A stretch of 64,000 nucleotides of DNA from Hymenobacter psoromatis (GTDB taxonomy: Bacteria; Bacteroidota; Bacteroidia; Cytophagales; Hymenobacteraceae): positions 744,001-808,000 of the forward strand of contig CP014771.1 in the NCBI GenBank assembly GCA_001596155.1, read 5' to 3'. Numbering within the stretch: position 1 is the first letter of the stretch; each line of letters starts with the position of its first letter. Made by a program: the position numbers and the translations under genes. A model generated the notes under the pieces. That model searched no databases. It was not told the DNA's origin and saw only the letters and a list, made by a program, of their open reading frames with translations. This document shows positions 8,116 through 15,214 of the stretch, piece by piece.

Positions 8116-9596
8116 ATGCTGACAAAACAACCCCACGCACCTATTACCGCGCGGGCTTGGCGGCAGCGGGCCGCTCTGCTGGCGGCCGGGCTGAGCCTGG
8201 GGCCAGCCGCTTTTAGCCAAGCGCCCGCGTTTGCGCCGGTAGTGAACTATGATGCCGGCACAAACAGCGCGCCTAGCAGTATTGTGGTGGCCGATGTAAA
8301 TGGCGATGGCAAGCCGGACTTTCTCACGGCCAACTATTATAGCAGCACCGTGTGCGTGCAGCTCGGCACGGGCACGGGCAGCTTCAGCAGCATGGCCGTT
8401 TACAGTACGGGGGCGGGTAGCTTCCCCTGCAGTGTGGCGGTGGCCGATGTGAATGGCGATGGCAAACCTGATGTGCTTACGGCCAATTCGGAGACTAATA
8501 CGGTGGCGGTGCTGCTGGGCACGGGTACGGGTAGCTTCGGAAACCGGATTACCTATAGTACCGGGGCAAACAGCTCGCCTAACAGTATTGTGGCGGCCGA
8601 TGTGAACGGTGACGGCCAGCCCGACCTGCTTACGGCCAATCTTTACAGTAGCACGGTGGGGGTGCTGTTGAGCACGGGAGCCGGGAGCTTTGGCGCGGTG
8701 ACTACTTACAGTACCGGGGCGCTCAGTTATCCGCTTAGTATCGCGGTGGCTGATGTGAATGGGGATGGCCAGCTTGACCTGCTCACCGCCAACACCTTGC
8801 TTAATGCAGTGGGGGTATTATTGGGTACTGGCACGGGTAGTTTTGGCGCAGTAGCCGCTTATGACGCTGGCCCAAATAGCGGGCCATTCAGCATCGTGGT
8901 GGCCGATGTGAACGGCGATGGCCGGCCGGACCTACTCACGGCCAATCATGCCAGCGATACGGTGGGGGTACTATTGGGCACGGGTACGGGTAGTTTCGGG
9001 GCGGTAACTACCTACAGTACGGGCGCAAATACCCAGCCCTACAGCATTGCGGTGGCTGACGTGAACGGTGATGGCAAGCTCGACGTGCTCATGGCTAGCG
9101 GGGGCAACCCTACGGCCGGGGTACTGCTGGGCACGGGCACAGGCAGCTTTGGGGCTGCCCTTGCTTACAGTGCAGGGCCGGCCAGCTACCCGCATGGCAT
9201 TGCGGTGGCCGATGTGAATGGCGATGGCAAGCCCGATATATTCACGGCCAACTCGGGCAGCAACACGGTTGGTGTGCTGCTCAGTGCCACCATGCTGGCC
9301 ACCCGTGCCGCGCTGCCCGGCACCAGCGCCAGCCTCTACCCCAATCCCGCCCGCACCCGCGCCACCCTCAGCGCCGCCGGCCTGCCCCTTAACACGCACC
9401 TGCTCGAAGCTACCCTATACAACGCTCTGGGCCAACCCGTGCGGCATCTGGCGCTCCTGCTGCCAGCGGCGCAACGCGGGCCGAGGTGCCCACAGACGGC
9501 CTGCCCACCGGGGTATATCTACTGCGCCTCGGTGCCCTCGATGCCCAGGGCACAGCACTAGGGCCGCTGCCCACTCAGCGCCTGTGCGTAGAATAA
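8116..9596 (+). CDS. FG-GAP/VCBS repeat secreted protein with frameshifted T9SS tail
   Basis: A signal peptide (RAALLAAGLSLGPAAFSQAP) is followed by seven repeats of about 57 residues, each with the Ca-binding-like core VADVNGDGKPD and LLGTGTGSF, as in FG-GAP/VCBS beta-propellers. A type IX sorting domain begins at SLYPNPARTRATLSAAGLP. The first frame ends at 9561 with a non-natural tail. Near 9470 a shift gives the expected ending EVPTDGLPTGVYLLRLGALD to CVE and stop at 9594-9596. As sequenced, the C-terminal signal is broken, which would prevent secretion. Confidence 0.75.
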
Positions 9597-9639
9597 GAAA
9601 AAGCAAAAGTTTCGGGGTACTGTATTCATCCGGTTTGAC

Positions 9640-9684
9640 CCGCCTGCAAAAAGGGGGTAGTGTTTTGGGCTGAATTACTACCCT
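9640..9684. repeat. Hairpin after the FG-GAP gene
   Basis: CTGCAAAAAGGGGGTAGT pairs with ACTACCCTCCACTTTTGCAG around GTTTTGGGCTGAATT. It could serve as a terminator. A second copy of the arm (CTGCAAAAGTGGGG) follows at about 9724. Confidence 0.5.
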
Positions 9685-9818
9685 CCACTTTTGCAGACCG
9701 ATGCTTTTACCCGGCTTGGCCTGCCTGCAAAAGTGGGGTGCTAACTGCGCCCGGCGAAGGGTCGGCACGAGTTACGTTGCGCTAAGCTTGCGCCAGGTTC
9801 GGCAGAGAAACGCCTACC

Positions 9819-9860
9819 AGAACGTCAGGCTGACGAAGGAAGCATCCTGGCCGCTTCGTT
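9819..9860. repeat. Partial member of the CGTCATGCTGA hairpin family
   Basis: AGAACGTCAGGCTGACGAAGGAAGCATCCTGG matches the arms of the larger hairpins at 42438-42532 and, less closely, 10168-10288. Confidence 0.5.
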
Positions 9861-9940
9861 GAGGAGTTCAACCAAGCAGCTAATCTTTGCGGTGGACTTT
9901 CTTTTGGGAAGAAACTGCCGCAGGATTACGCCCAAACCCC

Positions 9941-10141
9941 CGCTACTTTTGGCGCATGCCCGCCTCCCCCCTGCGCTCCATCATTTCCGGCTCCATTGGC
10001 AACCTCGTGGAGTGATACGACTGGTACGCTTATTCCACGTTTGCACTGTATTTCGCGCCGGTATTTTTCCCCAAAGCCAGCCCCACGGCGCAGCTGCTGA
10101 ACACGGCCGCTATCTTCGCGGTGGGCTTTTTGATGCGGCCC
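9941..10141 (+). pseudogene. Truncated duplicate of an MFS transporter gene start
   Basis: From GCTACTTTTGGC, with an ATG at 9956, this copies the first about 60 codons of the MFS gene at 11633. Both read ATTTCCGGCTCCATTGGCAA, and both end alike at GGGCTTTTTGATGCGGCCC. A TGG codon has become TGA (GAGTGATAC against GAGTGGTAT), so it is dead even before the truncation at 10141. Similarity also reaches upstream (CGAGTTACG...GGTTCGGC near 9764-9804 and 11564-11604). It is a relic of a segmental duplication. Confidence 0.85.
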
Positions 10142-10167
10142 CGTTGCTAATTAGTTTGCTATAAAGC

Positions 10168-10288
10168 ACGTCATTCTCATCTGGCGTCCGCTTGTCGAAG
10201 CATCTCTACCACGAGAGTAATCTCAACGCTTAGTGTTAGTTACGCAGTAGAGATGATTCGATAAGCGGACGCCAGATGAGCATGACCG
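10168..10288. repeat. Long intergenic hairpin (CGTCATGCTGA family)
   Basis: Arms ACGTCATTCTCATCTGGCGT and ACGCCAGATGAGCATGAC, continuing inward as CCGCTTGTCGAAGCATCTCT and AGAGATGATTCGATAAGCGG. It starts 27 bp after the point where the duplicated MFS fragment breaks off. Confidence 0.75.
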
Positions 10289-10306
10289 TCTGTTTTAACC
10301 TAAATA

Positions 10307-10373
10307 GGACTTACGCAAAATGGTTAACAGCTAGCCCCGCTGGGGCTGAAAAAACAACTCTTTACGTAAGTCC
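10307..10373. repeat. Small 67-bp element with terminal inverted repeats
   Basis: GGACTTACGCAAA at the left and TTTACGTAAGTCC at the right (12 of 13 pair), with an internal AGCCCCGCTGGGGCT hairpin. The ends resemble transposon termini, so a miniature non-autonomous element is likely. No target duplication is clear. Confidence 0.5.
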
Positions 10374-10442
10374 TACTAAATTATTTATTAACGGGTACTT
10401 ATCACGCCAAAATCAACTGCTGACAATTAAAATCAAACGATA

Positions 10443-11277
10443 ATGAGGAAATTAAAATTGCAAATGCAAGTGTCCTTAGACGGCTACGTGGCAGGGCCAA
10501 ATGGCGAGCTGGACTTCATGACCTGGAATCCAGATGACAAACTCTTAGAGTTTATGAATTCTCTTATTGATTCGTCAGACACTCTTTTACTTTTCAAGTA
10601 CGCTAGTTAAAGCTATGTCCTTTAGGGCAAGACTTTAGTTGCTACTCACTTTTGCCGGTCTTGTTCAGGCAAGGCTGTTTAATTTTTGATTGTCAGTTAG
10701 TTATTGCTATTTGCTCAATGACCGACGCCAGCGTTTAGCCAGCAGAATTTTATTCTAAAGCGACCCACTTTCAGTGGCTTCTTTCAGTCGGCTTTAGCCG
10801 AAACCGCCGAATTCCATTCGCTTTCAAACCTATGGACTTACAGTCCATAGTCGTTTAGTTGGCAGAAAAATGGCGGATGGCTTTGTAAAGCATTGGGAGG
10901 CCGCAGCTAATAACAATCCTAACGCTCCGTTTGCGAAAAAAATAGTGGCTATTCCAAAAATTGTTTTTACTAAGACACTTGACAAATCACCTTGGGATAA
11001 CACCACGTTGGCAAAAGGAAATCTCGTAGAAGAAATTGTCAGCTTAAAACGACAAAACGGCAAAGATATTCTCGTTTTTGGCGGTGCAGATTTTGTTTCA
11101 TCCTTAATAAAAGAAAATCTTATCGACGAATATCATCTTATTATAAATCCGACAGCAATCGGTAATGGTATGACTATTTTTAAATCACTTGGCAGAATGC
11201 AGAAATTTTCTCCTATAGAATCAAAACTTTATGCTGGTGGCAAAACTGTGTTGAGTTATAAGCTGAATAATGACTGA
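10443..11277 (+). pseudogene. Dihydrofolate reductase-family (RibD C-terminal-like) gene split by an element
   Basis: The 5' part (10443-10590) encodes LQMQVSLDGYVAGPNGELDF and ends SSDTLLL. The 3' part (10859-11277) resumes with GRKMADGFVKHWEA and continues with DILVFGGADFVSSLIKENLI and TAIGNGMTIFKSL, the usual YyaP/DHFR-family blocks. Deleting the 268-bp insert restores one 188-residue ORF with no base lost or gained. The ATG at 10870 could still start a 135-residue C-terminal fragment. The gene is AT-richer than its surroundings, consistent with transfer. Confidence 0.85.
10591..10858 (+). mobile_element. 268-bp IS200/IS605-like non-autonomous element, copy 1
   Basis: Inserted immediately 3' of TTAC in the DHFR-family gene, with no target duplication. 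Both ends carry hairpins: TGTCCTTTAGGGCA (imperfect) near the left end, and CTATGGACT-TAC-AGTCCATAG near the right end. No TIR and no ORF. Subterminal hairpins, a fixed tetranucleotide target on the left and precise insertion fit IS200/IS605 (TnpA Y1) derivatives. The second copy lies inverted at 13441-13708 with about four differences. Confidence 0.75.
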
Positions 11278-11563
11278 CAGAACAACACACCAATCGATAG
11301 CACTTCGGGCGAATAGAAAGACTGCCGCTAACAGTGGGTTTTGCGCTAGTGAGGCCTGATGTGGCAAGCTTAAGCAATTACTAAAGCAACCGATTCGCAG
11401 AGCCAGCGCGAGTTTAGCGGCAGCGTAACTCGTGCCAATGGAGCAGATGAGGCACAGCCTCATCTGCCGCAACGCGGCAAGCAACGGCTGCTGGTTTTTG
11501 AGTTGGCGGCCCCGCTTCAAGTGCCGCCAAGGCGGCAGGGGAGGCTTGGCCTCCACGGGAGGG
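11278..11563. other. Intergenic region, nothing recognised
   Basis: No supported gene or structure. A short hairpin TGAGGCACAGCCTCA lies near 11450. The sequence from 11564 on is shared with the region upstream of the truncated MFS copy. Confidence 0.4.
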
Positions 11564-11620
11564 GTAGGCGCGAGTTACGCTGCGCCGCCCTCGCGCCCGG
11601 TTCGGCGGCCACCCGTCAGC

Positions 11621-11628
11621 TACTTTTG
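11621..11628 (+). promoter_or_regulatory. Candidate -7 box (TACTTTTG)
   Basis: TACTTTTG lies 4 bp before the MFS start codon and is conserved before the truncated copy (9944-9951). If used, the mRNA would be almost leaderless. It may instead be part of a start-site motif. Confidence 0.3.
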
Positions 11629-11632
11629 GCAC

Positions 11633-12919
11633 ATGCCCGCTGCTCCTGCTTCTCCGCTAAAATCCATTATTTCCGGCTCCATTGGCAACCTCGTGGAGTG
11701 GTATGACTGGTACGCTTATTCCGCCTTTGCGCTCTACTTCGCCCCCGTTTTCTTCCCCAAGGCCAGCCCCACGGCGCAGCTGCTGAACACGGCCGCCATC
11801 TTCGCGGTGGGCTTTTTGATGCGGCCCATTGGTGCTTGGTTTTTAGGGATTTACGCCGATAAGCGCGGGCGGCGGGCGGCGCTGCTGCTCTCGGTGCGCC
11901 TAATGGCAGGCGGCTCACTGCTCATTGCCGGCGCGCCGGGCTACGCCACTATTGGGTTGGGCGCGCCGGCTTTGCTGCTGCTGGCGCGGCTGCTGCAAGG
12001 CATCAGCGTGGGCGGCGAGTACGGCACCTCGGCCACGTACCTGAGCGAGATGGCGGGCGAGGGGCACCGGGGCTTCTGGTCAAGCTTTCAGTACCTTACG
12101 CTCATGGGCGGGCAGCTGCTGGCGCTAGTGGTGCAGCTCACGTTGCAGCAGCTGATGACCCCGGCCGAGCTCACGGCCTGGGGCTGGCGCATCCCGTTCG
12201 TCATTGGGGCCGGGGCGGCGCTGGGGGCCTTGTTTCTGCGCACCCACATGAGCGAAACGGCCGCCTTTGAGCACGAGAAAGCTGCCGAAGCCAGCAGCGG
12301 CCGGCCGGCCCGGCTCTCGGCCATTCAGCAACTGCGCGCCTACCCCCGCGAAACGCTCACGGTAGTGGGCCTCACGCTGGGCGGCACGCTGGCTTTCTAC
12401 ACCTTCACCACCTACGCCCAGAAATTTCTGGTGAATACCAGCGGCTTCACCAAGGAGCAGGCTACGCTGATTTCGTTTGGCGCAATGGCCGTGGCGCTGC
12501 TGTTTCAGCCGCTGCTGGGGGCCGTGTCCGACGTGGTGGGGCGGCGGCCGGTGCTGCTGTTTTTCGGCATTGGGGCCACGCTGGGCACGGTGCCGCTGCT
12601 GCGCGCCTTGGCCCACACCAGCAGCGAGTGGGGCGCGTTTGGGCTGCTGGTGGCGGCGCTGTTCGTGGTGAGCGGTTACACCAGCATTTCGGCCATCGTG
12701 AAGGCCGAGCTGTTTCCGACCCACATCCGGGCGCTGGGGGTAGGGCTGCCGTTTGCGCTCACGGCGGCCATTTTTGGCGGCACGGCCGAATACCTGGCGC
12801 TCCTGGCCAAAGAGCAGGGGGTAGCCGAATGGTTCTACTGGTACGTGTCGGGCTGCGCGTTTATCTCGCTGCTCGTGTACTGGCGCATGGGCGAAACCAA
12901 GGCGCGCGGAAATATGTGA
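11633..12919 (+). CDS. MFS transporter, metabolite:H+ symporter (KgtP/ProP-like) family
   Basis: 428 residues from the ATG at 11633, the position matching the start kept in the duplicated fragment; the open frame extends upstream without a likely start. About 12 hydrophobic segments. MHS-family signatures: ISGSIGNLVEWYDWYAYSAF, the loop motif YADKRGRRAALLLS, and LLQGISVGGEYGTSATYLSE. Relatives import dicarboxylates, 2-oxoglutarate or osmolytes with protons. The substrate is unknown. It sits between the two inverted 268-bp elements. Confidence 0.88.
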   Translation: MPAAPASPLKSIISGSIGNLVEWYDWYAYSAFALYFAPVFFPKASPTAQLLNTAAIFAVGFLMRPIGAWFLGIYADKRGRRAALLLSVRLMAGGSLLIAGAPGYATIGLGAPALLLLARLLQGISVGGEYGTSATYLSEMAGEGHRGFWSSFQYLTLMGGQLLALVVQLTLQQLMTPAELTAWGWRIPFVIGAGAALGALFLRTHMSETAAFEHEKAAEASSGRPARLSAIQQLRAYPRETLTVVGLTLGGTLAFYTFTTYAQKFLVNTSGFTKEQATLISFGAMAVALLFQPLLGAVSDVVGRRPVLLFFGIGATLGTVPLLRALAHTSSEWGAFGLLVAALFVVSGYTSISAIVKAELFPTHIRALGVGLPFALTAAIFGGTAEYLALLAKEQGVAEWFYWYVSGCAFISLLVYWRMGETKARGNM

Positions 12920-12954
12920 GCCAGAATCTCTTGCTTTAATTCTTATCCAATGCA

Positions 12955-13434
12955 ATGCAGAACAGCCAACTAAAACTCAGGCGAACCGAAAAAGCCGACC
13001 TGACTAGTTTCTTTCAATTCCAGCTGGATAAGGAAGCAAATTATTTAGCTGCCTTCACCCCAAAAGGCCCTCTCAACCAGGAGGCTTACGTCGAAAAATT
13101 CACGCGGTTTTTACGAGACCCGACCATAACTATGCAAACTATTCTGGTCGGTGAAATTATCGTGGGGAGCATTGCCAAATTCGAAATGGAAGGAGACGCT
13201 GAAATTACCTATTGGCTGGACAGAAGTTTTTGGAACCGGGGAATTGCGACAACTGCCCTCAAAAGCTTTCTGATTATGGAAAAAACTAGGCCGGTTTTTG
13301 GGCGCGTTGCCTTTGATAATGTAGGGTCGCAGAAGGTATTGGAAAAGTGTGGCTTTGTAAAAATTGGTACGGACAAGGGCTTTGCCAATGCCCGGCAGGC
13401 AGAAATAACGGAGTTTATTTATAAATTGACTTAA
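12955..13434 (+). CDS. GNAT-family N-acetyltransferase
   Basis: 159 residues, RimJ/RimL-like: LKLRRTEKADLTSFFQFQLD at the start, ITYWLDRSFWNRGIATTALK (acetyl-CoA loop) in the middle, and FDNVGSQKVLEKCGFVKIG near the end. It transfers an acetyl group from acetyl-CoA to an amine; the substrate is unknown. A second ATG 5 bp upstream is out of frame. Codon use is AT-richer than the MFS gene just before it, as for the DHFR-family gene, suggesting imported cargo in this patch. Confidence 0.88.
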   Translation: MQNSQLKLRRTEKADLTSFFQFQLDKEANYLAAFTPKGPLNQEAYVEKFTRFLRDPTITMQTILVGEIIVGSIAKFEMEGDAEITYWLDRSFWNRGIATTALKSFLIMEKTRPVFGRVAFDNVGSQKVLEKCGFVKIGTDKGFANARQAEITEFIYKLT

Positions 13435-13440
13435 TAAATA

Positions 13441-13708
13441 CTAAACGACTATGGACTGTAAGTCCATAGGTTTGAAAGCGAATGGAATTCGGCGGTTTCG
13501 GCTAAAGCCGACTGAAAGAAGCCACTGAAAGTGGGTCGCTTTAGAATGAAATTCTGCTGGCTAAACGCTGGCGTCGGTCATTGAGCAAATAGCAGTAACT
13601 AACTGACAATCAAAAATTAAACAGCCTTGCCTGAACAAGACCGGCAAAAGTGAGTAGCAACTAAAGTCTTGCCCTAAAGGGCATAGCTTTAACTAGCGTA
13701 CCTGAAAA
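13441..13708 (-). mobile_element. 268-bp IS200/IS605-like non-autonomous element, copy 2 (inverted)
   Basis: Reverse complement of 10591-10858 with the same length and about four mismatches. It is also preceded by TTAC on its own strand (plus GTAA at 13709-13712). Its left-end hairpin TGCCCTAAAGGGCA is perfect here. It lies 6 bp after the GNAT stop. Confidence 0.75.
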
Positions 13709-13826
13709 GTAAAATACCAGATTGTTGGGCGACTCTGGCCGGCCGTTATGCACCGAGCTGGTTGCCGGGCTGAACTTATTGCCTGCCTAGCGGCTTACCC
13801 ACGCACACCTAAAACTCTTCTCTCCC

Positions 13827-14369
13827 ATGCGTTTCCTACCCCTCGCCGCGCTCGCCGGCGCTGCCCTGCTCACCTACGCCGCCCCGGCTCAGGCCCAGGA
13901 CAAAATGCCCGAAGACAAATCGAAGCGCCCCAGCCCGCCGGCCGTGGCAAAAGCCGACGTGCGCGGCACCGAGGTCACTATTGACTACAGCCAGCCCTCG
14001 CTGAAGGGCCGCGCGGCGTTTGGCGAAAAGTCGCCGCTGGCCCCCAATGGCGAGGTGTGGCGCACCGGGGCCAACGAGGCCACCACCTTCACGGTGAGTA
14101 AGGCCGTGAAAATCAACGGCCAGCCGCTGGCGGCCGGCACCTACGCGCTGTTCACCATTCCCGGTCCCAACGAGTGGACGGTTATCTTCAACAAGACGGC
14201 CAAGCAGTGGGGCGCGTTCAAGTACCAGGACAAGGAGGATGCGCTGCGCGTGAAAGTGAAGTCCAAAACCGTGGCCGCGCCCGTCGAGCAGTTCACCATC
14301 ACGGCCGATAAGAGCGGCAAGGTGGCCATGCTGTGGGGCAAGACGGAAGCCGATTTCCTGGTGAAGTAA
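13827..14369 (+). CDS. DUF2911 exported protein
   Basis: 180 residues with a signal peptide (MRFLPLAALAGAALLTYAAP, cleavage after AQAQ). The DUF2911 core is clear: VTIDYSQPSLKGRAAFGEKS, PNGEVWRTGANEATTFTVSK, and AGTYALFTIPGPNEWTVIFN. This family is common in Bacteroidota and secreted or periplasmic; its function is unknown. It is followed by a hairpin and then the phosphoglycerate mutase gene. Confidence 0.88.
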   Translation: MRFLPLAALAGAALLTYAAPAQAQDKMPEDKSKRPSPPAVAKADVRGTEVTIDYSQPSLKGRAAFGEKSPLAPNGEVWRTGANEATTFTVSKAVKINGQPLAAGTYALFTIPGPNEWTVIFNKTAKQWGAFKYQDKEDALRVKVKSKTVAAPVEQFTITADKSGKVAMLWGKTEADFLVK

Positions 14370-14373
14370 GTGC

Positions 14374-14437
14374 TGGTAGCATCCGCTTGAGCGTGTGCGT
14401 CTTAACATTAACCCGGACACGCTAAAGCGGATGCTAC
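14374..14437. repeat. Intergenic hairpin
   Basis: GTAGCATCCGCTTGAGCGTG pairs with CACGCTAAAGCGGATGCTAC with one bulged base. There is no T-run, so it could be a terminator or a mobile palindrome between the DUF2911 and phosphoglycerate mutase genes. Confidence 0.6.
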
Positions 14438-14441
14438 TTCC

Positions 14442-15164
14442 ATGTTAAAACTTGTGCTTTTACGCCACGGCCAGAGCGTGTGGAACCTCGAAAATCGCTT
14501 CACCGGCTGGACCGACGTGGACCTCACCGACGAGGGCAGGCAGCAGGCGGCCCACGCCGGCCAGCTCCTGCGGCAGCATGGCTACACGTTTGACATGGGC
14601 TTTACGTCGGTGCTCAAGCGGGCCATTAAAACGCTGGATATCACCCTTGAAAATATGGATGAGCTGTGGATTCCGGTGCAAAAGTCGTGGCGGTTGAACG
14701 AGCGTTTCTACGGGGCCTTGCAGGGCCTCAACAAGGCCGAAACCGCCGCCAAGTACGGTGAGGAGCAGGTGCAGCAGTGGCGCCGTTCGCCCCATGCCCA
14801 CCCGCCCGCCGTGCAGCCCGAAGACCCGCGCTTTCCGGGCCACGACCCGCGCTACCGGCACCTAACCTACCGCGAGCTGCCCCAGACCGAAAACCTGAGC
14901 GAGACGCTGACGCGGGTACTGCCCTTCTGGACCGAGAAAATAATGCCCGCCCTGCGCCGCCAGCAGCAGGTGATAATTGCCGCCCACGGCAACAGCCTGC
15001 GCGCCCTGGTGCAGTACATCGACCACTTATCGGACGAGGAGGTGACTCAGCTGGACATCCCGACCGGCGTGCCGCTGGTGTATGAGCTGGACGAAAATTT
15101 CAACCGCATCCGGCATTATTATTTGCAGGACGATGGGACCACGCCCGGCCCCGCTGCCAAATAG
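14442..15164 (+). CDS. gpmA: 2,3-bisphosphoglycerate-dependent phosphoglycerate mutase
   Basis: 240 residues. Interconverts 3- and 2-phosphoglycerate in glycolysis through a phospho-histidine. His9 in [20 protein letters not shown] is the acceptor. Also present are [41 protein letters not shown] and [20 protein letters not shown], including the second catalytic His. Length and motifs match the dPGM class. Confidence 0.96.
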   Translation: MLKLVLLRHGQSVWNLENRFTGWTDVDLTDEGRQQAAHAGQLLRQHGYTFDMGFTSVLKRAIKTLDITLENMDELWIPVQKSWRLNERFYGALQGLNKAETAAKYGEEQVQQWRRSPHAHPPAVQPEDPRFPGHDPRYRHLTYRELPQTENLSETLTRVLPFWTEKIMPALRRQQQVIIAAHGNSLRALVQYIDHLSDEEVTQLDIPTGVPLVYELDENFNRIRHYYLQDDGTTPGPAAK

Positions 15165-15165
15165 C

Positions 15166-15173
15166 TATTTTTG
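15166..15173 (+). promoter_or_regulatory. Candidate -7 box (TATTTTTG)
   Basis: TAnnTTTG match about 42 bp before the TTG start of the helicase-nuclease gene. It overlaps the end of the preceding gene by little or nothing. No strong -33 element. Confidence 0.35.
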
Positions 15174-15214
15174 TGGGGTAGGCTTACCTTTAAGTATAGT
15201 CCCTACCCCCCGTC

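Noticed and set aside
11221..11556. 111-codon minus-strand ORF after the DHFR fragment
   Set aside because: Overlaps the coding end of the DHFR-family gene on the other strand and shows no domain.
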